A stretch of DNA of 64,000 nucleotides, from NCBI GenBank assembly GCA_942493385.1, contig OW818699.1, forward strand, positions 558,001-622,000. The letters are read 5' to 3'. Shown piece by piece: positions 35,170 to 44,334 of this stretch. The stretch's first letter is position 1, and each line of letters starts with the position of its first letter. The notes under the pieces were generated by a model that saw nothing but the letters and a program-made list of their open reading frames with translations, had not been told where the DNA came from and did not search any database. The DNA comes from UBA8389 sp942493385 (lineage in GTDB: Bacteria > Bacteroidota > Bacteroidia > Bacteroidales > UBA1402). The translations under genes were made by a program, and so were the position numbers.

Positions 35170-35544
35170 ATGGCAGATTTGAAAGCTTTTGCTGAACAAT
35201 TGGTGAATTTAACTGTAAAAGAAGTAAACGAACTGGCTACCATCCTGAAGGATGTATACGGCATTGAGCCCGCTGCTGCAGCTGTTGCTGCTGTTGCTGC
35301 TGCTCCTGCTGAAGCTGCTGCTCCTGCAGAAAAAACTTCTTTCGACGTGGTGTTGAAATCGGCTGGACCCGCTAAACTTGCTGTCGTTAAGGCTGTCAAG
35401 GAATCTTGTGGTCTTGGCTTGAAAGAAGCTAAAGACCTCGTTGACGCTGCTCCCTCTGTTTTGAAGGAAGGTGCTGGCAAAGACGAAGCTGAAGCTTTGA
35501 AGAAAACTTTGGAAGAAGCTGGCGCTGAAGTTGAACTTAAATAA
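35170..35544 (+). CDS. rplL: 50S ribosomal protein L7/L12
   Basis: The flexible stalk protein that recruits translation factors. The 124 residues have an N-terminal dimerisation domain, an alanine/proline-rich hinge (about 36-55), and the C-terminal globular domain (KLAVVKAVKESCGLGLKEAKDLV). A double hairpin follows before rpoB. Confidence 0.98.
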   Translation: MADLKAFAEQLVNLTVKEVNELATILKDVYGIEPAAAAVAAVAAAPAEAAAPAEKTSFDVVLKSAGPAKLAVVKAVKESCGLGLKEAKDLVDAAPSVLKEGAGKDEAEALKKTLEEAGAEVELK

Positions 35545-35550
35545 CATTAC

Positions 35551-35610
35551 TACCTGATTATCAGGTATTTTGGTTTAGAGTCTCCTTTGAAGGAGATTCT
35601 AAACCTTTTT
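35551..35610 (+). terminator. Tandem hairpins between rplL and rpoB (attenuator or partial terminator)
   Basis: A first small stem TACCTGA/TCAGGTA (35551-35567) is followed by a strong one in which GGTTTAGAGTCTCCTT pairs with AGGAGATTCTAAACC around a 3-base loop, then TTTTT (35606-35610). Position and strength suggest partial termination that lowers rpoBC relative to ribosomal proteins, or an RNA-processing site. A third small stem (TGTCC/GGACA, about 35657-35669) lies before rpoB. Confidence 0.7.
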
Positions 35611-35715
35611 GTGTCTTATTTCATTTTAAGTTCTTTTTACAAGATCGTTTCTACTGTCCGGCGGGACAAGACAAACATTTCCACATTCGCTAAACGATCA
35701 TAAATACACTCATAA

Positions 35716-38700
35716 ATGTCTTCAACAACTGAAACTAAAAGAGTTAATTTTGCCTCCATCCAGAGTCCGCTCGACTATCCGGATTTCTTGGAAGTGCAAT
35801 TGAAGTCATTCCAGGACTTCCTGCAACTGGATACACCCCCCGAAAGACGTAAAAACGAGGGCCTCTACAAAGTTTTCACAGAAAACTTCCCCATTGCAGA
35901 CACCCGCAACAACTTTGTTCTTGAATTTTTGGATTATTACATCGATCCGCCCCGTTATTCCATTGACGAGTGCATTGAACGCGGACTGACGTATAACGTG
36001 CCTTTGAAGGCCAGACTGAAGCTGTACTGTACCGACCCCGATCACGAAGATTTTGAGACGAAGTTTCAAGACGTCTATTTGGGAGCAATCCCTTATATGA
36101 CTCCCAAAGGTACCTTCGTTGTCAATGGAGCTGAACGTGTCATCGTTTCACAGCTACACCGTTCACCGGGTGTATTTTTCGGACAAAGTCTGCATGCGAA
36201 CGGATCAAAGCTGTATTCAGCCCGTATCATTCCGTTCAAAGGATCCTGGATTGAGTTTGCTACTGACATCAACAATGTCATGTATGCTTACATCGACCGC
36301 AAAAAGAAATTACCTGTAACCACCCTGTTGCGTGCCATCGGTTTTGAAACCGACAAGGACATTCTGGAAATTTTCAACCTAGCTGAAGAAGTCAAGGTTT
36401 CGAAAGCAGCCTTAAAGCGTCTGATTGGTCGTAAACTTGCTGCCCGTGTTCTGAAGAGCTGGGTGGAAGATTTTGTGGATGAAGATACCGGTGAAGTGGT
36501 TTCTATAGAACGTAACGAAGTTGTCATTGACCGGGAAACCATTCTTGAAAATGATCACATCGATGAAATTGTTGAATCTGGTTGTTCCACCATCCTCTTG
36601 CACAAGGAAGATGCTGGCATGTCCGACTACGGAATCATTTACAATACTTTACAGAAAGACCCCAGCAACTCGGAAAAAGAAGCGGTACTTTACATTTATC
36701 GTCAACTGCGTAATGCAGAGCCTGCCGATGATGCAAGTGCACGCGAAGTCATCCAGAACCTGTTCTTCTCTGAAAAACGGTATGACCTCGGTGAAGTAGG
36801 TCGCTACCGCATCAATAAAAAATTGCACCTTTCCACAGAAATGAATGTGAAGGTGTTGACGAAGGAAGACATCATCGAGATCATCAAATACCTGATCGAA
36901 CTGGTGAACTCCAATGCCGATGTGGACGATATTGACCACTTAAGCAACCGTCGTGTACGTACCGTCGGCGAACAGCTGAACAATCAGTTCGGTGTAGGTC
37001 TCGCTCGTATGGCCCGTACCATCCGCGAACGCATGAATGTTCGTGACAACGAAGTATTCGCTCCGGTCGAACTGATCAATGCCAAGACGATTTCGTCCGT
37101 GATCAATTCTTTCTTCGGAACCAATGCCCTTTCGCAATTCATGGACCAAACCAATCCGCTGGCTGAAATGACGCACAAACGTCGTATGTCTGCCCTCGGC
37201 CCTGGCGGTCTGTCTCGCGAACGTGCCGGTTTTGAAGTACGTGACGTACACTATACCCACTACGGCCGTCTTTGCCCCATTGAAACGCCTGAAGGCCCGA
37301 ACATCGGTTTGATCTCGTCCCTTTGTGTTTACGCAAAGATCAACAAACTCGGATTTATCGAAACGCCCTACCGCAATGTCGAAAATGGCAAGGTCAATTT
37401 GGGCGATGTCATATACATGACAGCTGAAGAAGAAGAAGGCAAGATCATCGCTCAGGGGAATGCTCCTTTGAAAGAGGATGGCACCTTTATCCGTTCTCGC
37501 GTCAAATCCCGTCTGGATGCAGACTTTCCTGTCGTTAGCCCTCAGGAAGTCAAGTTGATGGACGTGTCCCCGACACAAATTGCTTCCATCGCAGCGGCTT
37601 TGATTCCTTTCCTCGAACACGATGATGCCAACCGCGCCCTCATGGGATCCAACATGATGCGCCAGGCAGTTCCGTTGATTCGCAGTGAAGCGCCGATCGT
37701 GGGAACAGGCTTGGAAGGACAGCTCATCCGTGACTCTCGTACCCAATTGATGGCAGAAGGCGAAGGCGTAGTTGAATACGTTGACGCAACGACCATCCGC
37801 ATTAAATATGACCGTAGCGAAGAAGAAGAATTTGTAAGCTTCAACGATTCGATCAAAACCTATATCATACCTAAGTTCCAGAAGACCAACCAAAGCACCA
37901 CCATCGACTTGCGCCCCATCATTCATAAAGGTGATCGCGTAACGGATGGTCAATTGCTGACAGAAGGTTATTCCACTGAAAATGGTGAACTGGCACTTGG
38001 ACGCAATCTGAAAGTGGCATTCATGCCTTGGAAGGGTTACAATTTTGAAGATGCCATCGTATTGAACGAACGTATGGTTCGCGAAGACATCTTCACTTCC
38101 GTTCACGTGGATGAATACACCTTGGAAGTTCGCGAAACCAAACGCGGTCTCGAAGAACTGACTTCAGACATACCCAATGTAAGCGAAGAAGCTACTAAGG
38201 ATTTGGACGAAAACGGTATCGTGCGCATCGGTGCACACATCGTACCGGGCGATATCCTGATTGGTAAGATCACTCCTAAAGGAGAATCCGATCCTTCACC
38301 TGAAGAAAAACTGCTTCGTGCCATTTTCGGAGACAAAGCCGGCGACGTAAAAGATGCTTCTTTGAAAGCAACTCCGTCCCTCCGTGGTGTGATTATTGAC
38401 AAGCGCCTCTTCTCCAAAGCGATGAAGAACCGTAAGTCACGCCTCACTGACAAAGCCCTTCTGCCGAAAATTGATGAGGAATTTGAAGAATCAGCCATCA
38501 AACTGAAAGCGCTTCTCATTGAAAAATTGATCGTACTTACCAATGGCAAGACTTCTCAAGGTGTCAAGGACAACCTCGGCACCGAAGTGATTGCCAAAGG
38601 CTCCAAGTTCAGCGCCAAGAATCTTGGAGAATTGAATTTCTCTTCCGTTCAGGTTAGCAAATGGACAACGGACAATGGCAAAAACGACATGATTCGTGAC

Positions 38701-39522
38701 CTCATTCTGAATTACCTGCGCAAGCACAAAGAACTGGACGCTCTCATGAAACGCAAGAAGTTCAACATCACGATTGGTGATGAACTGCCCGCCGGTATCA
38801 TACAAATGGCTAAAGTCTATATCGCTAAGAAACGTAAGATCCGCGTCGGTGACAAAATGGCCGGACGTCACGGTAACAAGGGTATCGTATCCCGCATCGT
38901 ACGTCAGGAAGACATGCCGTTCCTTGAAGATGGAACTACGGTCGATATCGTTTTGAATCCGCTGGGTGTACCTTCCCGTATGAACCTTGGACAGATTTTT
39001 GAAACGGTTCTCGGATGGTGCGGTAAAGAACTCGGCTTGAAGTTCGCCACTCCGATCTTTGACGGCGCAAGCCTTGATGATTTGGATTCATGGGCAGACA
39101 AAGCCGGTGTTCCTCGTTATGGCAAATGTTATCTATATGATGGTGGTACTGGTGTACGCTTTGACCAAACAGCAACAGTCGGTGTGGTTTACATGCTGAA
39201 ACTGGGCCACATGGTCGATGACAAGATGCACGCCCGTTCCATCGGTCCATACTCTCTGATTACGCAGCAACCACTTGGTGGTAAAGCACAATTCGGGGGC
39301 CAGCGTTTTGGGGAAATGGAAGTTTGGGCACTCGAAGCATTCGGTGCCGCACACATCCTCCAGGAAATCCTGACCATCAAGTCCGATGACGTGGTTGGCC
39401 GCAGCAAGGCTTTCGAAGCCATTGTGAAGGGTGACCCGATGCCGCAACCCGGTATTCCGGAATCACTGAACGTGCTGTTGCATGAATTGAGAGGTTTGGG
39501 TCTGAGCATCCAAATGGATTAA
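35716..39522 (+). CDS. rpoB: DNA-directed RNA polymerase subunit beta
   Basis: The second-largest polymerase subunit, 1268 residues. The rifampicin-binding region reads LSQFMDQTNPLAEMTHKRRMSALGPGGL, with the usual drug-contact residues (Q, D, H, S) present. GDKMAGRHGNKGIVS and the C-terminal LGGKAQFGGQRFGEMEVWALEAFGA are also conserved. It starts after the tandem hairpins and is followed 29 bases later by rpoC. Confidence 0.99.
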   Translation: MSSTTETKRVNFASIQSPLDYPDFLEVQLKSFQDFLQLDTPPERRKNEGLYKVFTENFPIADTRNNFVLEFLDYYIDPPRYSIDECIERGLTYNVPLKARLKLYCTDPDHEDFETKFQDVYLGAIPYMTPKGTFVVNGAERVIVSQLHRSPGVFFGQSLHANGSKLYSARIIPFKGSWIEFATDINNVMYAYIDRKKKLPVTTLLRAIGFETDKDILEIFNLAEEVKVSKAALKRLIGRKLAARVLKSWVEDFVDEDTGEVVSIERNEVVIDRETILENDHIDEIVESGCSTILLHKEDAGMSDYGIIYNTLQKDPSNSEKEAVLYIYRQLRNAEPADDASAREVIQNLFFSEKRYDLGEVGRYRINKKLHLSTEMNVKVLTKEDIIEIIKYLIELVNSNADVDDIDHLSNRRVRTVGEQLNNQFGVGLARMARTIRERMNVRDNEVFAPVELINAKTISSVINSFFGTNALSQFMDQTNPLAEMTHKRRMSALGPGGLSRERAGFEVRDVHYTHYGRLCPIETPEGPNIGLISSLCVYAKINKLGFIETPYRNVENGKVNLGDVIYMTAEEEEGKIIAQGNAPLKEDGTFIRSRVKSRLDADFPVVSPQEVKLMDVSPTQIASIAAALIPFLEHDDANRALMGSNMMRQAVPLIRSEAPIVGTGLEGQLIRDSRTQLMAEGEGVVEYVDATTIRIKYDRSEEEEFVSFNDSIKTYIIPKFQKTNQSTTIDLRPIIHKGDRVTDGQLLTEGYSTENGELALGRNLKVAFMPWKGYNFEDAIVLNERMVREDIFTSVHVDEYTLEVRETKRGLEELTSDIPNVSEEATKDLDENGIVRIGAHIVPGDILIGKITPKGESDPSPEEKLLRAIFGDKAGDVKDASLKATPSLRGVIIDKRLFSKAMKNRKSRLTDKALLPKIDEEFEESAIKLKALLIEKLIVLTNGKTSQGVKDNLGTEVIAKGSKFSAKNLGELNFSSVQVSKWTTDNGKNDMIRDLILNYLRKHKELDALMKRKKFNITIGDELPAGIIQMAKVYIAKKRKIRVGDKMAGRHGNKGIVSRIVRQEDMPFLEDGTTVDIVLNPLGVPSRMNLGQIFETVLGWCGKELGLKFATPIFDGASLDDLDSWADKAGVPRYGKCYLYDGGTGVRFDQTATVGVVYMLKLGHMVDDKMHARSIGPYSLITQQPLGGKAQFGGQRFGEMEVWALEAFGAAHILQEILTIKSDDVVGRSKAFEAIVKGDPMPQPGIPESLNVLLHELRGLGLSIQMD

Positions 39523-39551
39523 GTATAAACGGTTAATTACGCATACACAAT

Positions 39552-42500
39552 ATGGCTTTTAGAAAAGAAACAAAAGCAAAGAGTAGTTTTTCGAAGATTT
39601 CGATTGGTTTAGCCTCTCCGGAGGAAATCCTCGAAATGTCGAGCGGCGAAGTGTTGAAACCCGAAACCATCAATTACCGTACCTATAAGCCCGAACGCGA
39701 CGGTTTGTTCTGCGAACGGATTTTCGGTCCGGTAAAGGATTTCGAATGTCATTGCGGCAAATACAAACGTATTCGCTACAAGGGCATTGTCTGCGACCGT
39801 TGCGGTGTGGAAGTTACTGAGAAGAAAGTACGTCGCGAACGCATGGGCCACATTCAGTTGGTCGTTCCGGTGGCACACATCTGGTATTTCCGCTCACTGC
39901 CGAACAAAATTGGTTATCTGTTGGGTCTTCCGACCAAAAAGTTGGATTCCATCATCTACTACGAACGTTATGTGGTAATCAATGCAGGTATCAAGGAAAA
40001 TGATGGCATCAAAAAAGACGACCTCATTTCTGAAGAAGAATATCTGGATATTTTGGAAACGCTACCTCGCGAAAATCAATTGTTGGAGGATTCCGATCCC
40101 AACAAGTTCATTGCGAAAATGGGAGCGGATGCTATCCACGACATGCTTCAACGCATTGATTTGGATGCACTTTCCTTCGAATTGCGTCACCGTGCCAGCA
40201 CAGACGGCTCTCAGCAACGTAAGACTGAAGCATTGAAACGTCTTCAGGTAGTTGAATCCTTCCGTATGTCCAGACTGCGCAACAAGCCAGAATGGATGAT
40301 CGTGAAGATCGTACCAGTGATTCCACCCGAATTGCGTCCTTTGGTGCCTTTGGATGGTGGCCGTTTCGCTACTTCCGACTTAAATGACCTGTATCGTCGC
40401 GTGATTATCCGCAACAACCGTCTGAAACGTCTCATCGAAATCAAGGCTCCCGAAGTAATTCTTCGCAACGAAAAGCGCATGCTGCAGGAAGCTGTCGATT
40501 CATTATTCGACAACTCCCGCAAATCCAGTGCTGTTAAAACGGATGCCAACCGTCCTTTGAAATCCCTTTCCGATTCTTTGAAAGGTAAACAAGGTCGTTT
40601 CCGTCAAAACTTGCTTGGTAAACGTGTGGATTATTCAGCCCGTTCGGTTATCGTCGTAGGCCCTGAACTCAAAATGCATGAATGCGGTATTCCTAAGGAT
40701 ATGGCCGCTGAACTATACAAACCGTTCATCATCCGCAAACTCATTGAGCGCGGCATCGTGAAAACGGTAAAATCTGCCAAGAAGATCGTGGACCGAAAGG
40801 ATCCGGTTGTCTGGGACATTCTCGAGTATGTGATGAAGGGTCATCCAGTTCTGTTGAACCGTGCTCCGACACTGCATAGACTTGGTATTCAGGCTTTCCA
40901 GCCCAAATTGATCGAAGGAAAGGCCATCCAATTGCATCCGCTCTCCTGTACGGCTTTCAATGCCGACTTTGACGGTGACCAAATGGCTGTGCATCTTCCC
41001 CTTGGCAACGAAGCAGTATTGGAAGCTCAAATGCTGATGCTTGCCTCACACAACATCTTGAACCCTGCCAACGGCGCACCGATCACCGTTCCTTCACAGG
41101 ACATGGTTCTTGGTCTGTACTACATGACCAAACTTCGTCCGGGAGCTATGGGTGAAAACCTCATTTTCTATTCTCCGGAAGAAGCCACCATTGCTTACAA
41201 CGAAGGCAAAGTAGCACTGCATGCAAATGTAAAAGTTCGTGTGCACGACTTGGACGAAACCGGTCAATTGGTCGAAAAACTCACGGATACTTCCGTAGGT
41301 CGTGTGATGGTCAACGAATTCGTTCCAGAAAAAGTTGGTTACATCAATGAAATTCTGACAAAGAAATCGCTGCGTGACATTATCGGACGCGTCATCGCCG
41401 CTTGCGGTGTGGCTCGTACGGCACAGTTCCTCGATGATATCAAGGATCTGGGTTACTCGATGGCTTTCAAGGGTGGTCTTTCCTTTAACCTAGGTGACGT
41501 TATCGTTCCCAAGGAAAAAGAAGCACTGGTTCAGGAAGGTTACGACGAAGTCGATTCCATCGTGGCAGAATACTCCATGGGTGCCATCACCAACAACGAA
41601 CGTTACAACAAGATCATCGACGTTTGGGGTGGTGTCAATGCCAAACTTTCCAATATTTTGATGAAACAGTTGGAAACCGACAACCAAGGTTTCAACTCCG
41701 TTTATATGATGCTTGACTCTGGTGCTCGTGGTAGCAAAGAACAGATTCGTCAGCTGTCCGGTATGCGTGGTCTTATGGCCAAACCGCAGAAGTCCGGTGC
41801 AGAAGGTGGTCAGGTTATTGAAAACCCGATTCTTTCCAACTTTAAGGAAGGTCTATCCGTACTTGAGTACTTCATCTCTACCCACGGTGCTCGTAAGGGT
41901 CTTGCCGATACGGCTTTGAAAACGGCTGATGCAGGTTACCTGACGCGTCGTTTGGTTGACGTTTCACACGATGTGATCATCAACGAAGAAGACTGCGGTA
42001 CCCTCCGTGGTTTGGCCGCTACTGAAATCAAGAAAGTAGCGACTTTGTATGAACGCATCCTTGGTCGCGTGTCTGTACACGATGTTTACCATCCCATCAC
42101 CAACGAATTGCTGGTTGAATCCGGACAGGAAATCACCGAAGTGGTGGCCCTCAAGATTCAGAATTCACCCATCGAACGCGTCGAAATACGTTCCGTACTG
42201 ACTTGCGAATCCAAGAAAGGTGTCTGCTCCAAGTGTTATGGCCGCAATCTTTCCACCGGGAAACTCGTACAGCGTGGTGAAGCCGTTGGTGTCATCGCCG
42301 CTCAATCCATCGGGGAACCTGGTACGCAGTTGACGCTTCGTACGTTCCACGTAGGGGGGGTTGCCGGTAACGTCAAGGCCGAATCATCCATTGTCGCCAA
42401 CCACGATGCCATCTTGGAAATCGACGAGCTTCGTGCTGTTGATGCAAAAGACGACAACGGAACCACTGTGCAGATTGTAGTTGGCCGTTACGGTGAACTT

Positions 42501-43838
42501 CGTCTGATCGAACCGGTTACCAAAGTGATTTTGACTACTCAGAATATTCCTTACGGCTCTAAGTTGTTTTTCAATCCCGGCGAACGTGTATCTAAGGGTG
42601 CAAAGATCTGCGAATGGGATGCATACAATGCGACCATCATCTCGGAACAATCCGGTAAATTGGAATTCGACTCTGTCGAAGAAGGTGTGACCTTCAATTC
42701 CTACACCGACGATACGACGAAGATGAAGGAAAAGATCATCATCGAACCAAAAGACCGTACCCGTATCCCGTCCATTCACGTATTGGACGAAAGCGGCGAA
42801 CGTCTCCGTACTTATAACTTACCTGCTGGTGCCCACTTGTTGAAAGAAGACGGTGAACACATCGTAGCAGGTGACATCCTTGTCAAGATTCCGCGTGCGG
42901 TTGCCAAGGCTGGTGATATCACCGGGGGTCTTCCCCGTGTCACCGAGCTGTTTGAAGCCCGTAACCCGTCCAATCCTGCAGTGGTTTCCGAAATCGATGG
43001 TGAAATCATCGAGTTCGGCCGTGTAAAACGCGGTAATCGTGAAATCGTCATTCAATCCAAAACTGGTGAAGTCAAGAAGTACATGGTACCTTTGACAAAA
43101 CAGGTGCTGGTACAGGTGAACGACTTCGTACGTGCCGGAACGCCGCTTTCAGACGGTGTCATCACACCTGCCGACATTTTGGCCATCAAGGGCCCGACGG
43201 CTGTTCAGGAATACATCGTGAACGAAGTTCAAGACGTATATCGTTTGCAAGGTGTGAAGATAAACGACAAGCATTATGAAGTTATTGTTCGTCAGATGAT
43301 GCGCAAAGTTGAAATCGTGGATGCTGGTGATACGCGTTTCCTTGAACAACAACTCATTGATAAGAATGAGTTCATGGAAGAGAACGACCGTATCTGGGGC
43401 AAGAAAGTGGTGCTGGAAGCTGGTGATTCAATCAACCTGAAACCTGGTATGATTGTTACTGCCCGCAAATTGCGCGATGAAAACTCCTCACTGAAACGTC
43501 GTGACTTGAAACTGGTTGAAACCCGTGATGCCATACCTGCCACGTCCAACCAGATTCTACAGGGTATTACTCGTGCCGCATTGCAAATCAACAGCTTCAT
43601 GTCTGCCGCTTCCTTCCAGGAAACAACCAAGGTATTGAATGAAGCCGCAATCCAAGGTAAGGTTGACCGCCTAGAAGGTTTGAAAGAAAATGTGATCTGT
43701 GGTCACTTGATTCCTGCTGGTACCGGACAACGTGATTTCGATAAACTGATTGTTGGCTCCAAGGAAGATTTCGACCGACTGAATGCTTCCAGAAAGACCG
43801 TTTTGGATCTGGAAGAAATTGGTGACGACGAACTCTAA
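39552..43838 (+). CDS. rpoC: DNA-directed RNA polymerase subunit beta'
   Basis: The largest polymerase subunit, 1428 residues. The zinc-binding site CHCGKYKRIRYKGIVCDRCG is near residues 66-86, and the catalytic NADFDGDQMAVH binds the active-site magnesium. The bridge/trigger region GLADTALKTADAGYLTRRLVDV is intact, as is a second zinc site (CGTLRG ... CESKKGVCSKCYG). A strong terminator closes the operon; rpsL, rpsG and fusA do not follow here. Confidence 0.99.
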   Translation: MAFRKETKAKSSFSKISIGLASPEEILEMSSGEVLKPETINYRTYKPERDGLFCERIFGPVKDFECHCGKYKRIRYKGIVCDRCGVEVTEKKVRRERMGHIQLVVPVAHIWYFRSLPNKIGYLLGLPTKKLDSIIYYERYVVINAGIKENDGIKKDDLISEEEYLDILETLPRENQLLEDSDPNKFIAKMGADAIHDMLQRIDLDALSFELRHRASTDGSQQRKTEALKRLQVVESFRMSRLRNKPEWMIVKIVPVIPPELRPLVPLDGGRFATSDLNDLYRRVIIRNNRLKRLIEIKAPEVILRNEKRMLQEAVDSLFDNSRKSSAVKTDANRPLKSLSDSLKGKQGRFRQNLLGKRVDYSARSVIVVGPELKMHECGIPKDMAAELYKPFIIRKLIERGIVKTVKSAKKIVDRKDPVVWDILEYVMKGHPVLLNRAPTLHRLGIQAFQPKLIEGKAIQLHPLSCTAFNADFDGDQMAVHLPLGNEAVLEAQMLMLASHNILNPANGAPITVPSQDMVLGLYYMTKLRPGAMGENLIFYSPEEATIAYNEGKVALHANVKVRVHDLDETGQLVEKLTDTSVGRVMVNEFVPEKVGYINEILTKKSLRDIIGRVIAACGVARTAQFLDDIKDLGYSMAFKGGLSFNLGDVIVPKEKEALVQEGYDEVDSIVAEYSMGAITNNERYNKIIDVWGGVNAKLSNILMKQLETDNQGFNSVYMMLDSGARGSKEQIRQLSGMRGLMAKPQKSGAEGGQVIENPILSNFKEGLSVLEYFISTHGARKGLADTALKTADAGYLTRRLVDVSHDVIINEEDCGTLRGLAATEIKKVATLYERILGRVSVHDVYHPITNELLVESGQEITEVVALKIQNSPIERVEIRSVLTCESKKGVCSKCYGRNLSTGKLVQRGEAVGVIAAQSIGEPGTQLTLRTFHVGGVAGNVKAESSIVANHDAILEIDELRAVDAKDDNGTTVQIVVGRYGELRLIEPVTKVILTTQNIPYGSKLFFNPGERVSKGAKICEWDAYNATIISEQSGKLEFDSVEEGVTFNSYTDDTTKMKEKIIIEPKDRTRIPSIHVLDESGERLRTYNLPAGAHLLKEDGEHIVAGDILVKIPRAVAKAGDITGGLPRVTELFEARNPSNPAVVSEIDGEIIEFGRVKRGNREIVIQSKTGEVKKYMVPLTKQVLVQVNDFVRAGTPLSDGVITPADILAIKGPTAVQEYIVNEVQDVYRLQGVKINDKHYEVIVRQMMRKVEIVDAGDTRFLEQQLIDKNEFMEENDRIWGKKVVLEAGDSINLKPGMIVTARKLRDENSSLKRRDLKLVETRDAIPATSNQILQGITRAALQINSFMSAASFQETTKVLNEAAIQGKVDRLEGLKENVICGHLIPAGTGQRDFDKLIVGSKEDFDRLNASRKTVLDLEEIGDDEL

Positions 43839-43856
43839 CAAGGGACATATTCTTAT

Positions 43857-43893
43857 AAAAAAGGGCTGCACCGTAATGGTTGCAGCCCTTTTT
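43857..43893 (+). terminator. Terminator after rpoC
   Basis: AAAAAAGGGCTGCA pairs with TGCAGCCCTTTTT around a 9-base loop, 18 bases after the rpoC stop. The stem GGGCTGCA/TGCAGCCC resembles that of the next terminator at 44276. Confidence 0.92.
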
Positions 43894-43997
43894 GCTTAGT
43901 GTAGGAAGACAAGAATTACCCGTAATAAGTATTTGTAAATAGTTAATAATAAATTAAAAAATAGTCTTTACTTTTATAAAAGTAGAGTCTTGATGCT

Positions 43998-44005
43998 TAC
44001 TTTTG
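43998..44005 (+). promoter_or_regulatory. -7 element of the double-glycine peptide gene
   Basis: TACTTTTG is an exact TAnnTTTG about 80 bases before the ATG at 44086. A TTTT lies 22 bases upstream (43972-43975), slightly too far for a standard -33 box. The strong rpoC terminator upstream makes an independent promoter likely. Confidence 0.45.
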
Positions 44006-44055
44006 ACCTACAATCGTTGCAACATTGTGGGTGGATGCTGAAAAACCCATTTAGA

Positions 44056-44067
44056 GTAAGCTCAGAA
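44056..44067 (+). repeat. 12-bp direct repeat, left copy
   Basis: GTAAGCTCAGAA, identical to 44235-44246. The two copies bracket the peptide gene, the left one 18 bases before its ATG and the right one covering its stop codon. Confidence 0.6.
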
Positions 44068-44085
44068 TAGTTAATAACGAATCGT

Positions 44086-44238
44086 ATGAAACTTGAATTT
44101 TGCAAAAACCTGGAATCTTTGAATGAAGAAGAATCAAAAAGTTGTAATGGTGGCAGTGTGGTTACCACATTGATAAAAAAGCTGTTGCCTCCTGTCATTA
44201 TTTTGATTCCCATTCCTGATGGGGATAATCGTTTGTAA
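44086..44238 (+). CDS. Double-glycine leader peptide (putative secreted peptide or bacteriocin precursor)
   Basis: A 50-codon gene not otherwise annotated. Residues 1-23 form an acidic leader with regularly spaced hydrophobic residues (F5, L9, L12) and E14-E16, ending in N21-G22-G23. This matches double-glycine leaders cleaved by C39 peptidase transporters and the GG leaders of Bacteroidales natural-product precursors. The 27-residue core starts SVVTTLIKKLLPPVI, is hydrophobic and proline-rich with two lysines, and ends acidic-basic (DGDNRL). It has a -7 element and its own terminator. No transporter or modifying enzyme lies nearby. A chance open frame is possible. Confidence 0.55.
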   Translation: MKLEFCKNLESLNEEESKSCNGGSVVTTLIKKLLPPVIILIPIPDGDNRL

Positions 44239-44246
44239 GCTCAGAA
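44235..44246 (+). repeat. 12-bp direct repeat, right copy
   Basis: GTAAGCTCAGAA, identical to 44056-44067, overlapping the TAA stop of the peptide gene. Confidence 0.6.
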
Positions 44247-44275
44247 GAGCGTCAAAAACGGAGATTCAACCACTT

Positions 44276-44307
44276 GGGCTGTGCCAATTGGGGTGCAGCC
44301 CTTTTTT
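44276..44307 (+). terminator. Terminator after the double-glycine peptide gene
   Basis: GGGCTG (44276-44281) pairs with CAGCCC (44296-44301), extended inward by GCC/GGG pairing, followed by TTTTTT. Its stem shares the GGGCTG...TGCAGCCCTTTTT pattern with the rpoC terminator 420 bases upstream. Confidence 0.8.
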
Positions 44308-44334
44308 ACCAAAGCTTTTTTTATTTAGTAACGA

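Noticed and set aside
36940..38106. Long 388-residue frame antisense to rpoB
   Set aside because: It lies entirely inside rpoB, whose reading is unambiguous; long antisense frames are common in such codon-biased genes.
43993..44070. 25-codon frame upstream of the double-glycine peptide
   Set aside because: It covers the -7 element itself and has no leader-like or signal-like features.
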